DNA of 64,000 bases from Lusitaniella coriacea LEGE 07157 (GCF_015207425.1 NZ_JADEWZ010000003.1:1-64000), one strand, 5' to 3'; shown: positions 45,010 to 54,243, counted from the stretch's first letter. Numbers and translations are program-made. The notes: generated by a model not told the origin, from the letters alone.

Positions 45010-45858
45010 TTATTTCGATTTTTTAACTTGATAGGGTTTTCCGTTGGGCGCGATCGCGCCTTTTAATTTTGCCCCAGTTAAATCCGTACTGACCATCAGT
45101 GCGCCTTTGAGGTTCGCTTTTCTTAAATCTGCACCCCTTAGATCCGCATTCGTCAATTTAACGCCCGTGAGGTCGGCTTTTCTCAAATCTGCACCCCTTA
45201 GATCCGCATAACTCAAATCTGCTTCAACTAAAAACGCCTCACGCATATCCGTATCGGTTAAGTCGGTATTTCTGAGATTTGCTTTGTGGAGTTGAGCCTT
45301 TTTCAAGAGCGTTTTTTCCTCTCCACTGTGCAGAATTGCTGCTTTCAGGTTCGCTTTTTCGAGATTTGCACCCATTAAATTTGCACCCTCAAGATTGGCG
45401 CGGCTTAAATTCGCCCGATTGAGATTAGCATTTTTCAGGGTCGCATCGTGTAGATTTGCATTGTAGAAGTTTGCCGAGGAAAGATCGGCATTTTCCAACT
45501 TTGCTTCGCTGAGATCGGTATTTTTGAGAGAGGCTTTATTGAGGGTTGCTTTCGCCAGATTTGCACGGTGTAAGTTAGCATTACTGAAGTCCGCTCGCAT
45601 CAGATTGGCATTGACAAATTTAGCCTTATTAAGGTGAGCGCCATTGAAATTCGCTTTCTGTAGGTTTGTTTTGCTTAATTTTGCCCCATCAAGGCTATCT
45701 AAACTAAAATTTGCCGAAGAAAGGTCGCATTTAATGCATCGATGGCGGCGTTTAAACGTCTGCAAGTCCTCGCGATTCCAGGCGAATGCTGGGGATACCC
45801 AAAGGTTCAAAAAAAGGACGACTAAAAGTACAATTGTTGCCAAACGCTTGAATTTCAT
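45010..45858 (-). CDS. exported pentapeptide-repeat protein
   Basis: A 282-residue protein with signal peptide (FKRLATIVLLVVLFLNLWV, cleavage after AFA). A short N-terminal part (FKRRHRCIKCDLSSANF) carries a CxxC. From about residue 45 it is built of pentapeptides A(D/N)L-x-x (ANLHRANLAKATLNKASL, LRGADLRKADL and similar), forming a right-handed quadrilateral beta-helix. The signal peptide argues for thylakoid lumen or periplasm, where several cyanobacterial members lie. Role unknown. It converges with the oxidoreductase gene and is divergent from the phosphorylase gene. Confidence 0.92.
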   Translation of the reverse strand: MKFKRLATIVLLVVLFLNLWVSPAFAWNREDLQTFKRRHRCIKCDLSSANFSLDSLDGAKLSKTNLQKANFNGAHLNKAKFVNANLMRADFSNANLHRANLAKATLNKASLKNTDLSEAKLENADLSSANFYNANLHDATLKNANLNRANLSRANLEGANLMGANLEKANLKAAILHSGEEKTLLKKAQLHKANLRNTDLTDTDMREAFLVEADLSYADLRGADLRKADLTGVKLTNADLRGADLRKANLKGALMVSTDLTGAKLKGAIAPNGKPYQVKKSK

Positions 45859-45958
45859 GATGCTCGCTCAATGAGTTGTTATGGACTGAGGATTGTTATG
45901 GATTGACTTGTTGGATTCCGAGTCAATGTACAGTCTACAAGAATGGGAGTTATGGGTT

Positions 45959-46687
45959 ATGAGTTATGAGTTAATTCCCAAAATTGATGCAATTTTAGCG
46001 GTTCGAGGTGCAGAGTATCAGGCAGTGTGTCGCGGTTTGAAAGGTGCGACGACTCCAACTCCTCCGGTTGTGGGGATTCCAATGGGGAGTGTGGCGATAA
46101 GACGAGAATTACCGTCCCTGTTGGAGGCAAAGGGTTTAAATCCCTCTAGGGTTGTATTGATGGGGTTGTGCGGCGCGCTGCAACCGCAGTACGAAGTGGG
46201 GGATGTTGTTGCTTGTGAAAGCTGTTTATACGTGCCGGAAGCGGGTTTAGAAGGAAAGGTTGTGCAGCATTATTCGCGAGATGTTGCCTTAACTGAAATT
46301 CTTGCAGCGCGTTTGGGGGATAGGGTTCATTGTGTTAATTGTTTGACGCGCGATCGCGCGGTCTGTTCTGCTGCCCAAAAACGTCACCTGGGAGAACAAT
46401 ATCGTGCCGATGTGGTAGACATGGAAGGCTACGGGATTCTGGAGATTTTAAATCAACTTGATATAACCGTTGCTATCCTAAGAGTTGTGAGCGACGACGC
46501 ACAGCACGATATCCCCGATCTTAACGCGGCAATAGACTCCGATGGAACCCTGAGATCGCGCCCCCTAATGCGCTCCTTCCTCCGCAATCCCCTTGCTGCG
46601 GTTCGCTTCATTCGCAGCTCTCTTCGCGGTTTAAAGGCGCTCCAAGCAGTGACTCGCGAGTTATTTTTGGGTTATACCAAATTATAA
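45959..46687 (+). CDS. PNP/UDP-type phosphorylase-superfamily protein
   Basis: About 242 residues from ATG 45959, chosen because GGGAG lies 9 bases upstream. Longer starts at 45893 or 45926 would include the GAGTTATGAGTT repeat. The core has GLCGALQPQYEVGDVVAC (glycine-rich loop) and VVDMEGYGILEILN, where MEGYG corresponds to the M-E motif of nucleoside phosphorylases and MTA/SAH nucleosidases. A basic, helical tail (RSFLRNPLAAVRFIRSSLRG) follows. Substrate is unknown; hopanoid-associated phosphorylases are an alternative family. Confidence 0.78.
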   Translation: MSYELIPKIDAILAVRGAEYQAVCRGLKGATTPTPPVVGIPMGSVAIRRELPSLLEAKGLNPSRVVLMGLCGALQPQYEVGDVVACESCLYVPEAGLEGKVVQHYSRDVALTEILAARLGDRVHCVNCLTRDRAVCSAAQKRHLGEQYRADVVDMEGYGILEILNQLDITVAILRVVSDDAQHDIPDLNAAIDSDGTLRSRPLMRSFLRNPLAAVRFIRSSLRGLKALQAVTRELFLGYTKL

Positions 46688-46859
46688 AAAGCTTGCATTA
46701 TTTACTGGGGTTGCTATAGAGGTTGACGAACTATTAGGTTGCTTTGAAAGGGAAAGTTCCCTTTTGCAAACCGAATTGGGTAGAGGCGCGCCATCATCCA
46801 GCAAGTTATCATACACTTTCTAACGGTTTTGTATTTGACACGGAATAGGGAGACAACGG

Positions 46860-47795
46860 GTGGAAGTTGAATCGGCGAAAAAGACAATTTTTGTGGCAAT
46901 TGGAGCCAATTTCGCGATCGCGATCGTTAAATTCATTTCAGCATTCTTTAGTGGCAGTTCCGCAATGCTCTCCGAAGGAATTCACTCCCTCGTCGATACC
47001 GGGAACGAACTCTTATTATTACTGGGACTGCGTGCCGCGCAAAAACCTCCCGATGCGAGTCACCCTTTTGGCTACGGACAAGAACTCTATTTCTGGACAC
47101 TCGTTGTTGCTTTTGGCATCTTCTCTATTGGCGGTGGAATGTCCCTCTACGAAGGAATCGATCGCCTCTTGAACCCTCACCCATTAGGCGATCCCAAATG
47201 GAGCTATGTGGTATTGGGATTCGCCTTTTTAGTTGAAGGCTACTCCTGGAACGTTGCGCTCAAAGAATTCCAAGTCCAAAGAGCAGGAAAAAGCATCTGG
47301 AAAACGATTCGAGCCAGTAAAAACCTAGTCGTTCCCTCCGTTCTCCTCGAAGATTCTGCCGCTCTTTTGGGAATTGCCGTTGCCTTTAGCGGTCTTTTTT
47401 TCGGACATCTATTCAACGCACCCTATCTAGATGGAGTTGCTTCAATTGTTATCGGCTTGCTTCTGGTCGCTGTCGCATTTATCCTGGGATACGAAAGCAA
47501 AGAATTATTAGTAGGAGAAGGAGCAGATCCCGAAACGGTAGATAGCATTCGCCAACTCGCCACCAGCGATTCAGCCGTAGACGAAGTACTCCGCATCCTG
47601 ACGCTACATTTGGGTCCAGAAGAAATTTTACTCAACTTAGACATTCAATTCAGCAAAACCTTATCCGCCTCAGAAGTGGGGTGTGTTGTCGAGCGTTTAG
47701 AACAAACCATCCGCAACGAGCATCCAGAGGTGCAATGCATCTTTATTGAAGCCAAATCGATTGGTTCCAAGCGCTATGCAACTTCTCAAGGATAG
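46860..47795 (+). CDS. cation diffusion facilitator (CDF) transporter
   Basis: A 311-residue metal/proton antiporter. Six membrane helices: AKKTIFVAIGANFAIAIVKF, MLSEGIHSLVDTGNELLLLLG (TM2 with HxxxD metal ligands), then TLVVAFGIFSIGGGMSL, SYVVLGFAFLVEGYSW, DSAALLGIAVAFSGLFFG and LDGVASIVIGLLLVAVAFIL (TM5 and 6, with Asp). The C-terminal cytoplasmic domain VLRILTLHLGPEEILLNLDIQF matches the usual ferredoxin-like fold. Zn, Co, Fe or Mn are all possible. GTG 46860 follows GGGAGA. Confidence 0.92.
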   Translation: MEVESAKKTIFVAIGANFAIAIVKFISAFFSGSSAMLSEGIHSLVDTGNELLLLLGLRAAQKPPDASHPFGYGQELYFWTLVVAFGIFSIGGGMSLYEGIDRLLNPHPLGDPKWSYVVLGFAFLVEGYSWNVALKEFQVQRAGKSIWKTIRASKNLVVPSVLLEDSAALLGIAVAFSGLFFGHLFNAPYLDGVASIVIGLLLVAVAFILGYESKELLVGEGADPETVDSIRQLATSDSAVDEVLRILTLHLGPEEILLNLDIQFSKTLSASEVGCVVERLEQTIRNEHPEVQCIFIEAKSIGSKRYATSQG

Positions 47796-47908
47796 GGCTT
47801 TTTTCAAGAGGGAAAGCGGTAGAATTAATTTCTTCTTCTTTCTCTACTCACTTCTCAAACTCAACAATCGCGTGCGATCTCAAAAATCCACTAAAGCCCG
47901 ATCAATAC

Positions 47909-48424
47909 TTACTTTTCAGGAAACATTAGCAGTTGCGATTTAGCAATAATTTTGCCAATAAGCCATAATACAGCATTTGTTATTAATGAACGCTCGATAT
48001 TCTCTTGAAGAAGAAAGCTTGCAAATTCTCTCTCAAAAGTTAAATGAGCAGCTAAAGCGCTTAACTGAGTTTTGTATGATTTTGGCATAGAGCTATCAAA
48101 GGGCTGAATCAAGTCAACAAAGATATTTAGGAAATCAAGAATTGTAGAATCTAAATCGATGTCTTCAGAGTTTATTAGATATAATGTTTGAGCAATATCA
48201 ACAACTAATTCAACATCTTTTGGAACAGAAAGATATTCCATAAGGCTAGGTTCGCTGCTTTCAACAGCAAATCGAGCAAATTCTGGCTTGGAAAAGAATA
48301 CGATATAATCATTTATTAAAATTGGACGATTTGTTTCTCCGAAAAGCAATATGGTATAAGCTTCTGGCTCTTCATTTTCAGGATTTATTCTAAATCCTAT
48401 TAAATACATATTTTCATATTTCAT
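47909..48424 (-). CDS. uncharacterised protein
   Basis: A 171-residue soluble protein that I do not recognise. It has a beta-rich N-terminus (MYLIGFRINPENEEPEAYTILLFGE), an acidic middle (DIAQTLYLINSEDIDLDSTIL) and a helical C-terminus (ERSLITNAVLWLIGKIIAKS). Base composition is clearly more AT-rich than its neighbours and HIP1 sites are missing, which hints at transfer or weak selection. Its upstream end carries a repeat (48436-48484). It could be an immunity or partner protein, but nothing in the sequence shows this. Confidence 0.7.
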   Translation of the reverse strand: MKYENMYLIGFRINPENEEPEAYTILLFGETNRPILINDYIVFFSKPEFARFAVESSEPSLMEYLSVPKDVELVVDIAQTLYLINSEDIDLDSTILDFLNIFVDLIQPFDSSMPKSYKTQLSALAAHLTFEREFASFLLQENIERSLITNAVLWLIGKIIAKSQLLMFPEK

Positions 48425-48435
48425 GTTTCTTCTTG

Positions 48436-48484
48436 CTATTCCCTATTCCCTCGCCCTGGCAAAGGTTTTCGGTAATTCACAATT
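48436..48484. repeat. GGTAATTCACA repeat, second copy
   Basis: TATTCCCTATTCCCTCGCCC then TGGCAAAGGTTTTCGGTAAT and TCACA nearly matches 23851-23893. It fills the gap just upstream of the AT-rich leftward gene. Confidence 0.75.
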
Positions 48485-48553
48485 AGGAGTGAATTCTGAA
48501 CTCTCTAATTGGTAGGATAATTGATGGTTTGAACGGTTTAAAGGGAAAGCATA

Positions 48554-49663
48554 ATGGTTGAATCAAAAATTGGTATCGCAATTGTTGGGACGGGATTTGG
48601 TGAGAAAATTCACATTCCGGGGTTTCAACACCACCACCGTACAGAAATCGCGGCAGTCTACCATCGAGATTTGGATAAAGCCAAGGAAATTGCCGCAACT
48701 TACAATATCCCCCAGGCATCCAACCAACTCGAAGAAATCGTTGCCATGCCTCAAGTCCAGGGGGTCAGCATCTCCACGCCGCCTTTTTTACACTACGAGA
48801 TGGCGAAAACCGTGCTGAACGGGAAAAAGCACTTGCTTCTCGAAAAACCGATGACAATAGATGCGTCCCAAACCAAGGAACTGTACCATCTTGCCCATCA
48901 AAATGGCGTTTGCGCGATCGCGGACTTTGAATTTCGTTTCGTTCCGGCATGGCAACACTTTGCCGAACGCTTGCAAAACAACTTTGTGGGAAACAAACGA
49001 CTGATTAAAATTGATTGGCTGGTTGCCAGTCGAGCCAACCCAGAACGTCCCTGGAATTGGTACGCTCGTAAAGATCGCGGTGGCGGTGTTTTGGGTGCAG
49101 TGGGTTCCCATGCCTTCGATAACATCCACTGGCTTTTTGGTGCTGTAAAGCGGTTGTGCGCTCATCTAACCTGTGCGATTCCCGAACGACCCGATCCCAA
49201 GGATGGCGGGAAGTTAAAGCCTGTGGACGCGGAAGATACCTGTATGATAATGCTCGAACTCGCCGATGGAACCCCTTGCCAACTCAGCATTAGTTCCGTC
49301 ACTTACGCGGGACGGGGACATTGGGTTGAAGTCTACGGGGACCGCGGAACTCTCGTTCTCGGTAGTGATAACCTCAATGATTACGTACATGGATTTCGCC
49401 TCTTTGCCGCACCCGCAGGGGAGTCCCTTGCCGAAGTCGAAATTCCCCCGCGTCTCGCCTTCCCCCAAACCTTCGATGATGGTCGCCTTGCGCCTTTTGT
49501 GCGCGTGATTGACCGTTGGTTAAACGCTATTGATGCGGGACAATCGATGGTTCCTTCTCTGGAAGAAGGGGTGTATTCCCAACTCTTAATGGACTTAACC
49601 CATCAATCCAACGAAACTCGGTCTTGGGTTGACGTGCCGGAATTGGAGCGGTTTTTGGCTTGA
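48554..49663 (+). CDS. Gfo/Idh/MocA-family NAD(P)-dependent oxidoreductase
   Basis: A 369-residue sugar- or bilin-type dehydrogenase. N-terminal Rossmann motif IAIVGTGFGEKIHIPGF, the family motifs VSISTPPFLHYEMAKTVL and HLLLEKPMTIDASQTKEL (E-K-P), and the C-terminal alpha/beta domain with GVLGAVGSHAFDNIHWLFG. Substrate is not predictable. ATG 48554 starts the motif after MVESK. Downstream 19 bp converge with a small zinc-ribbon gene. Confidence 0.92.
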   Translation: MVESKIGIAIVGTGFGEKIHIPGFQHHHRTEIAAVYHRDLDKAKEIAATYNIPQASNQLEEIVAMPQVQGVSISTPPFLHYEMAKTVLNGKKHLLLEKPMTIDASQTKELYHLAHQNGVCAIADFEFRFVPAWQHFAERLQNNFVGNKRLIKIDWLVASRANPERPWNWYARKDRGGGVLGAVGSHAFDNIHWLFGAVKRLCAHLTCAIPERPDPKDGGKLKPVDAEDTCMIMLELADGTPCQLSISSVTYAGRGHWVEVYGDRGTLVLGSDNLNDYVHGFRLFAAPAGESLAEVEIPPRLAFPQTFDDGRLAPFVRVIDRWLNAIDAGQSMVPSLEEGVYSQLLMDLTHQSNETRSWVDVPELERFLA

Positions 49664-49682
49664 GACTCGCACCGAATAAAGC

Positions 49683-49889
49683 CTAGGAAAATCTGGAAAA
49701 TCCCGCGATCGCGCCCACAATTGTAGCAATTGCCAACCACCACGGGGAAATGCCCTGACGAACCGGAGGCAATTCAATCAACATTCGCACTGAAGACAGA
49801 TCGGTTTCGCAGTTCGGACAGCGATTGCCTTCAATCTCCGGGCGATTGCAGACGGGACAAGTGAGAGAAATAGGGCGATCGCGTTCCAC
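49683..49889 (-). CDS. small zinc-ribbon membrane protein
   Basis: A 68-residue protein. CPVCNRPEIEGNRCPNCETD gives a C-x2-C...C-x2-C zinc ribbon at residues 10-29, followed by a Leu/Pro linker and a C-terminal membrane helix WWLAIATIVGAIAGFSRF. Small anchored zinc ribbons of this sort occur widely without known function. The coding start at 49889 gives MERDRPISLT. Confidence 0.8.
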   Translation of the reverse strand: MERDRPISLTCPVCNRPEIEGNRCPNCETDLSSVRMLIELPPVRQGISPWWLAIATIVGAIAGFSRFS

Positions 49890-50052
49890 AGGAAATTTTT
49901 GAGAGCAAGCAAGCTGGAATTATCAAAGGCAATTTATACATCCATTTTAAGGTTTTTGAACCCTTAGTTTTGGTGGGTTACGACGAAAACAATCGAATTG
50001 CAGCATAAACTCCCCCACATGAGCATTTAACCTTGCCTTTAGGAATCAGCTC

Positions 50053-50355
50053 TTAAACTGAAATCTTTTCCAAAAAGGTTCCTAGTAAATTCCAGAATCT
50101 TTTCCCCAACCAAGCCGACAACATTCCACAATAAAGACAAAATCCCAAACTTAAAAATGTTGCGTCTCTTAAAGAGACATCCACATTCCAAATCCATCGA
50201 TAGATGGCAATGAGACAAATACTGACCAGTAGTCCGGCAACAGCACCCCCCAGAGTTTGAGTAAAGATTGTCATTGCAGTCCGAGGTTCTGCCATCGTTG
50301 CATCTTCAGAAGTATTCTCGATCTGGGTTTGTTTTATTTTATTCTCTGAATTCAT
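50053..50355 (-). CDS. small two-helix membrane protein
   Basis: A 100-residue protein, hydrophilic for ~30 residues then with two hydrophobic helices (GGAVAGLLVSICLIAIYRW and ATFLSLGFCLYCGMLSAWL). I do not recognise it. No motif suggests an activity. It is flanked by gaps of 163 and 185 bp and reads in the same direction as the aminotransferase upstream, but the terminator in between suggests separate transcription. Confidence 0.7.
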   Translation of the reverse strand: MNSENKIKQTQIENTSEDATMAEPRTAMTIFTQTLGGAVAGLLVSICLIAIYRWIWNVDVSLRDATFLSLGFCLYCGMLSAWLGKRFWNLLGTFLEKISV

Positions 50356-50481
50356 ATTAGTAATGCCTCAAATATCAGTTTTGTAGCAACACGCAAATTC
50401 ATTCTAGCTTGGGATTGGGCGGGTCTAAAGCAACTGTTATGGGTTGAATTCAAGCAATATTATTGATAAAACCCGCCCCTA

Positions 50482-50506
50482 AAACGCCCCTAGGGACGTT
50501 TTTTTA
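50482..50506 (-). terminator. hairpin after the DegT-type gene
   Basis: On the minus strand AACGTCCC-TA-GGGGCGTT, an 8-bp stem with one internal mismatch, followed by TTAG; the plus strand shows seven T residues after it, so it may act in both directions. It lies ~40 bp past the aminotransferase stop. Confidence 0.5.
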
Positions 50507-50540
50507 CCCCTCAACCAATATCAATGTTGGTGAAACGCGA

Positions 50541-51695
50541 TTAACTGGCAACTTTCTCGCGAAGGGAGAGAGAATCCTTTAAACCGTAGGCAATTTGTTG
50601 CTGTTCCTCCAGGGAAAGTTCGGGGTACATCGGCAAGGATAAAACCTCATCAGCAGCACGTTCTGCATGGGGGAGTTGTCCGGGACGGTAGCCTAGGGTT
50701 TTGTAGACAGGTTGGAGGTGTAGAGGAATGGGATAGTAGACCATCGAACTGATTCCCCTTTCTTGGAGTTGGTTGCGAACGCGATCCCGCACGGTTGCAC
50801 CCGGTTGTCCTCCATTGTTAATCCGGATCGTGTACTGATTCCAAACCTCTTTCCCCTCAAGGCTTTGCGCGGGCAACTGAATTCCAGGAACCATTGATAG
50901 TAATTGCTCGTAGCGTTCTGCGACCTGGGCGCGTCCTTGGTTCCAGGTATCGAGGTGCCGTAGCTTAATGGAGAGAATGGCAGCTTGCAGGGCATCCAAG
51001 CGGCTGTTAATCCCCGTTTCTTCGTGGTGATAGCGAGAGGTCATGCCGTGTTCTTTAAGGACGCGCAAGGTTTTCGCGATCGCGGGATCGTTGGTAACCA
51101 TTGCTCCCCCATCGCCACACGCTCCTAAATTTTTGGTGGGAAAGAAGCTGAAACAGCCTACATGACCGATACACCCCACTTTTTGACCCGCCCATTCTGC
51201 TCCTGTTGCCTGAGCGCAATCTTCAATAACATAAAGGTTATGAGCTTGAGCAATTTCCATCAATTGGGTCATATTGACCGGATGACCGAACAGGTGAACC
51301 GGAAGAATCGCCTTGGTTTTGGGCGTAATTGCTGCTTTTACGCGATCGAGATCGAAATTAAAACTTTCATCAATATCCACCAAAACTGGCGTTGCACCCG
51401 TCCTCACGACGATCTCCGTTGTCGCAATGAAGGTAAATGGAGTGGTAATCACTTCATCGCCTTCGCCAATATTAAGGGCGCGCAGCGCGAGATAAAGGGC
51501 ATCCGTCCCGGAATTGCAACCAATACCGTGAGTTGTTCCAATGTAGTCCGCAAACTCTTGCTCGAATTGGGCAACTGTTGCACCGCCGATATAGCGACCC
51601 GAACGCAGAATATCGAGAACCGAGGCTTCAACTTCTGTAGAAATTTGTTTGTATTGTTTGGTCAGGTCAAGAGGGGGAATCTTATTCACTCGCAT
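50541..51695 (-). CDS. DegT/DnrJ/EryC1/StrS-family aminotransferase
   Basis: About 384 residues from ATG 51695; ATG 51743 would add a non-conserved leader. PLP aminotransferase acting on nucleotide-activated keto-sugars: SGTDALYLALRALNIGEGDEVITTPFTF, VIEDCAQATGAEW (Asp for PLP) and SFFPTKNLGACGDGGAM, where Lys is the Schiff-base residue. The C-terminal STMVYYPIPLHLQPVYKTLGY is usual. Products feed surface or lipopolysaccharide sugars. No sugar-nucleotide neighbours are here. Confidence 0.92.
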   Translation of the reverse strand: MRVNKIPPLDLTKQYKQISTEVEASVLDILRSGRYIGGATVAQFEQEFADYIGTTHGIGCNSGTDALYLALRALNIGEGDEVITTPFTFIATTEIVVRTGATPVLVDIDESFNFDLDRVKAAITPKTKAILPVHLFGHPVNMTQLMEIAQAHNLYVIEDCAQATGAEWAGQKVGCIGHVGCFSFFPTKNLGACGDGGAMVTNDPAIAKTLRVLKEHGMTSRYHHEETGINSRLDALQAAILSIKLRHLDTWNQGRAQVAERYEQLLSMVPGIQLPAQSLEGKEVWNQYTIRINNGGQPGATVRDRVRNQLQERGISSMVYYPIPLHLQPVYKTLGYRPGQLPHAERAADEVLSLPMYPELSLEEQQQIAYGLKDSLSLREKVAS

Positions 51696-51822
51696 ATACC
51701 AGTAATTTTTACCTATAGAATCAAATTTTGTCGCTTTTGTCATGGGTTCCGTCTGTCAGATTTTGGAACCTGAGTTATTTGTCGTATATCGACCGTCATT
51801 TGTTCTCTAACAACGCAACCTC

Positions 51823-52608
51823 ATGAATTCTCTCATTACCCTGAATCCTCTCGATATGGCGTTAGCCTTAGCGTTGATTGGTATCGCGATCGCGCTTTCT
51901 CGTTTTTCTAATTTAGGATTAGAAGGGCAGTTCGCAATTGGCTCCCTTCGCGCCCTTTTGCAACTGACGATCGCAGGCTACATTTTAGGGTTTGTCTTTG
52001 CCCTAAACAATCCCTTCGCCGTTCTCCTCACCCTTGGCGTAATGTTAACGGTTGCCACCCTCGTCACCCGCAATCGCATTGGAAAAAAACTCAAACGCCT
52101 TCTCCCCATTGTTTGGGGATCGCTTCTCACCAGCACGACCCTCACCCTGAGCTATATTATCGTACTGATTATTCAGCCAGAAACCTGGTACGATCCCCAA
52201 TACTTAATTCCCCTCGCTGGCATGATTTTGGGCAATGCAATGGACACTGCAACCCTCGCCGGGGAGCGTTTGGTGAGTACGATTAATAGCACGGCATTGG
52301 AGATTGAAACCCACCTTAGTTTGGGCGCAACACCCCAACAAGCCGTCGCGCAACCTTGCAGAGATGCGGTACGAGCGAGTTTAATTCCTACTCTCAATCG
52401 CATGAGCATTGTTGGATTGGTTTCATTACCGGGGATGCTAACAGGGCAAGTTTTGGGTGGAATCGACCCCCTCGATGCCGCACTTTATCAAATTCTAATT
52501 TTTTTCGCGATCGCGTTTGCCAATCTCGTCGCCGTTCTACTCGTCACTCGTGGTGTAAGTCAACAGTTTTTCAATCAAAATATGCAATTACTCCCGTTGC
52601 AAAGATAA
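51823..52608 (+). CDS. fetB: FetB-type ABC transporter permease (UPF0014)
   Basis: A 261-residue membrane protein with seven helices. Motifs of the FetB/YbbM family: GLEGQFAIGSLRALLQLTIAG near 35, LIPLAGMILGNAMDTATLAGERL near 130, and the loop EIETHLSLGATPQQAVAQPCRDAVRASLIPT with GLVSLPGMLTGQVLGGIDPL. The E. coli FetAB pair exports iron; the matching ATPase FetA gene is not next to it here. ATG 51823 fits family length. Confidence 0.9.
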   Translation: MNSLITLNPLDMALALALIGIAIALSRFSNLGLEGQFAIGSLRALLQLTIAGYILGFVFALNNPFAVLLTLGVMLTVATLVTRNRIGKKLKRLLPIVWGSLLTSTTLTLSYIIVLIIQPETWYDPQYLIPLAGMILGNAMDTATLAGERLVSTINSTALEIETHLSLGATPQQAVAQPCRDAVRASLIPTLNRMSIVGLVSLPGMLTGQVLGGIDPLDAALYQILIFFAIAFANLVAVLLVTRGVSQQFFNQNMQLLPLQR

Positions 52609-52667
52609 CTTTTAAAATTTAAAAGACAAACGTTAAACTAAACATAATTCCTGCTCAATTTCTGACC

Positions 52668-53327
52668 ATGACTCTCGCTCAAGAAATAAAAACGCCTCAA
52701 GAGAAGAAAGAACGTGTTATCTTTCCTTCTGACGACTTATATAGCGATGAAGCTCCCTTGGAAACCGAACTTCACCTAGAGCAAATCATGCTCTTCCTCA
52801 AATGTCTCAAATGGTTGTGGCAAGATAGAAATAATTTTTACGCGGCGGCAAATCTCACGATTTACTATAGTCGGAACAAGCGCAAAGACGAATACTTTCG
52901 GGGACCCGATTTTTTTGTGGTACTTAACACCGAACGCAAAATCCGAAAAAGTTGGACGGTGTGGGAAGAAGAAGGGAAATACCCCAATTTTATTCTTGAA
53001 ATTCTCTCAGAATCCACAGCAAAGAACGATCGCGGATTGAAGAAAGAATTATATCAAGATACCTTCCGCACGCCCGATTATTTTTGGTTCGATCCTTATA
53101 CATCCGAATTTACCGGGTTTCATTTAGTGGATGGCAAATACGAACCCTTAGAAGCCAATGAAAAAGAACATTTATGGAGTCAACAATTGGGGTTGTATTT
53201 AGGAATTGAGGGAGAACTATTGCGATTTTTTACTCCAGAAGGGAAGTTAGTTCCCACCCCGGAAGAAAAAGCAGCACGGTTAGCAGCTAAGTTACGAGAG
53301 TTAAATATCGACCCCGATACAATTTGA
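52668..53327 (+). CDS. Uma2-family PD-(D/E)XK nuclease-like protein, copy 1
   Basis: A 219-residue Uma2 (DUF820) protein, a family abundant in cyanobacteria with a PD-(D/E)XK nuclease fold. Active-site marks: GPDFFVVL (Asp) and FILEILSEST with a following D-RGLKKELY (E and K). Biological role is unknown; mobile-element and defence links are suggested for the family, not shown. ATG 52668. It is nearly identical to the gene at 53408 over ~200 residues, so the pair is a recent tandem duplication. Confidence 0.9.
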   Translation: MTLAQEIKTPQEKKERVIFPSDDLYSDEAPLETELHLEQIMLFLKCLKWLWQDRNNFYAAANLTIYYSRNKRKDEYFRGPDFFVVLNTERKIRKSWTVWEEEGKYPNFILEILSESTAKNDRGLKKELYQDTFRTPDYFWFDPYTSEFTGFHLVDGKYEPLEANEKEHLWSQQLGLYLGIEGELLRFFTPEGKLVPTPEEKAARLAAKLRELNIDPDTI

Positions 53328-53407
53328 TTTTTCCACTATTCTTTTCGTTACTCACATTGTAAAGATGATTCTTAGGATTCAAACGTTAAATTAGACATAT
53401 TCTTACC

Positions 53408-54109
53408 ATGACTCTCGCTCAAGAAATAAAAACGCCTCAAGAGAAGAAAGAACGTGTTATCTTTCCTTCTGACGACTTATATAGCGACGAACCTCCCTTG
53501 GAAACCGAACTGCATCTAGAGCAAATCATCCTCTTCCTCAAATGTCTTAAATGGTTGTGGCAAGATAGAAATGATTTTTACGCGGCGGCAAATCTCACGA
53601 TTTACTATAGCCGGAACAAGCGCAAAGACGAATACTTTCGGGGACCCGATTTTTTTGTGGTACTTAACACCGAACGCAAAATCCGAAAAAGTTGGACGGT
53701 GTGGGAGGAAGAAGGGAAATACCCCAATTTTATTCTTGAAATTCTCTCAGAATCTACAGCAAAGAACGATCGCGGATTGAAGAAAGAATTATATCAAGAT
53801 ACCTTCCGCACGCCCGATTATTTTTGGTTCGATCCCTACACGATAGAGTTTGAAGGGTTTCATTTAGTGGATGGAAAATACGAACCCTTAGAAGAGAATG
53901 AAAAAGAACATTTATGGAGTCAACAATTGGGGTTGTATTTAGGAATTGAGGGAGAACTATTGCGATTTTTTACTCCAGAAGGGAAGTTAGTTCCCACCCC
54001 GGAAGAAGATGCTCAATCTGAACGACAACAGAAGGAACTTGCTCAACGAAAAGCAGAGCGGTTGTCAGCTAAGTTGCGAGAGTTGAATATCGACCCCAAT
54101 ACAATTTAA
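53408..54109 (+). CDS. Uma2-family PD-(D/E)XK nuclease-like protein, copy 2
   Basis: A 233-residue tandem copy of the preceding gene. It keeps the catalytic GPDFFVVL, EILSEST and KKELY. It differs mainly at the C-terminus, where EDAQSERQQKELAQRKAERL adds a coiled-coil stretch of 14 residues that copy 1 lacks. The upstream sequence ACGTTAAATTAGACATA before the ATG also resembles copy 1. No frame damage is seen in either copy. Confidence 0.9.
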   Translation: MTLAQEIKTPQEKKERVIFPSDDLYSDEPPLETELHLEQIILFLKCLKWLWQDRNDFYAAANLTIYYSRNKRKDEYFRGPDFFVVLNTERKIRKSWTVWEEEGKYPNFILEILSESTAKNDRGLKKELYQDTFRTPDYFWFDPYTIEFEGFHLVDGKYEPLEENEKEHLWSQQLGLYLGIEGELLRFFTPEGKLVPTPEEDAQSERQQKELAQRKAERLSAKLRELNIDPNTI

Positions 54110-54243
54110 GAAAAGTTGAAGGAATTTACTGGCTTTAACTACTCTCGATAGACTCTGGAGTATTCTGTATGAATTTCAAATTAAACAAAGCTTGATATTT
54201 ATCGGTTTTCAATTGACATCTCTGAATTATTTTAGTTGCTTTT

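Noticed and set aside
54110-54243. Gap between Uma2 copy 2 and the TRAP gene as a third Uma2 remnant
   Set aside because: No similarity to the Uma2 coding sequence is visible.
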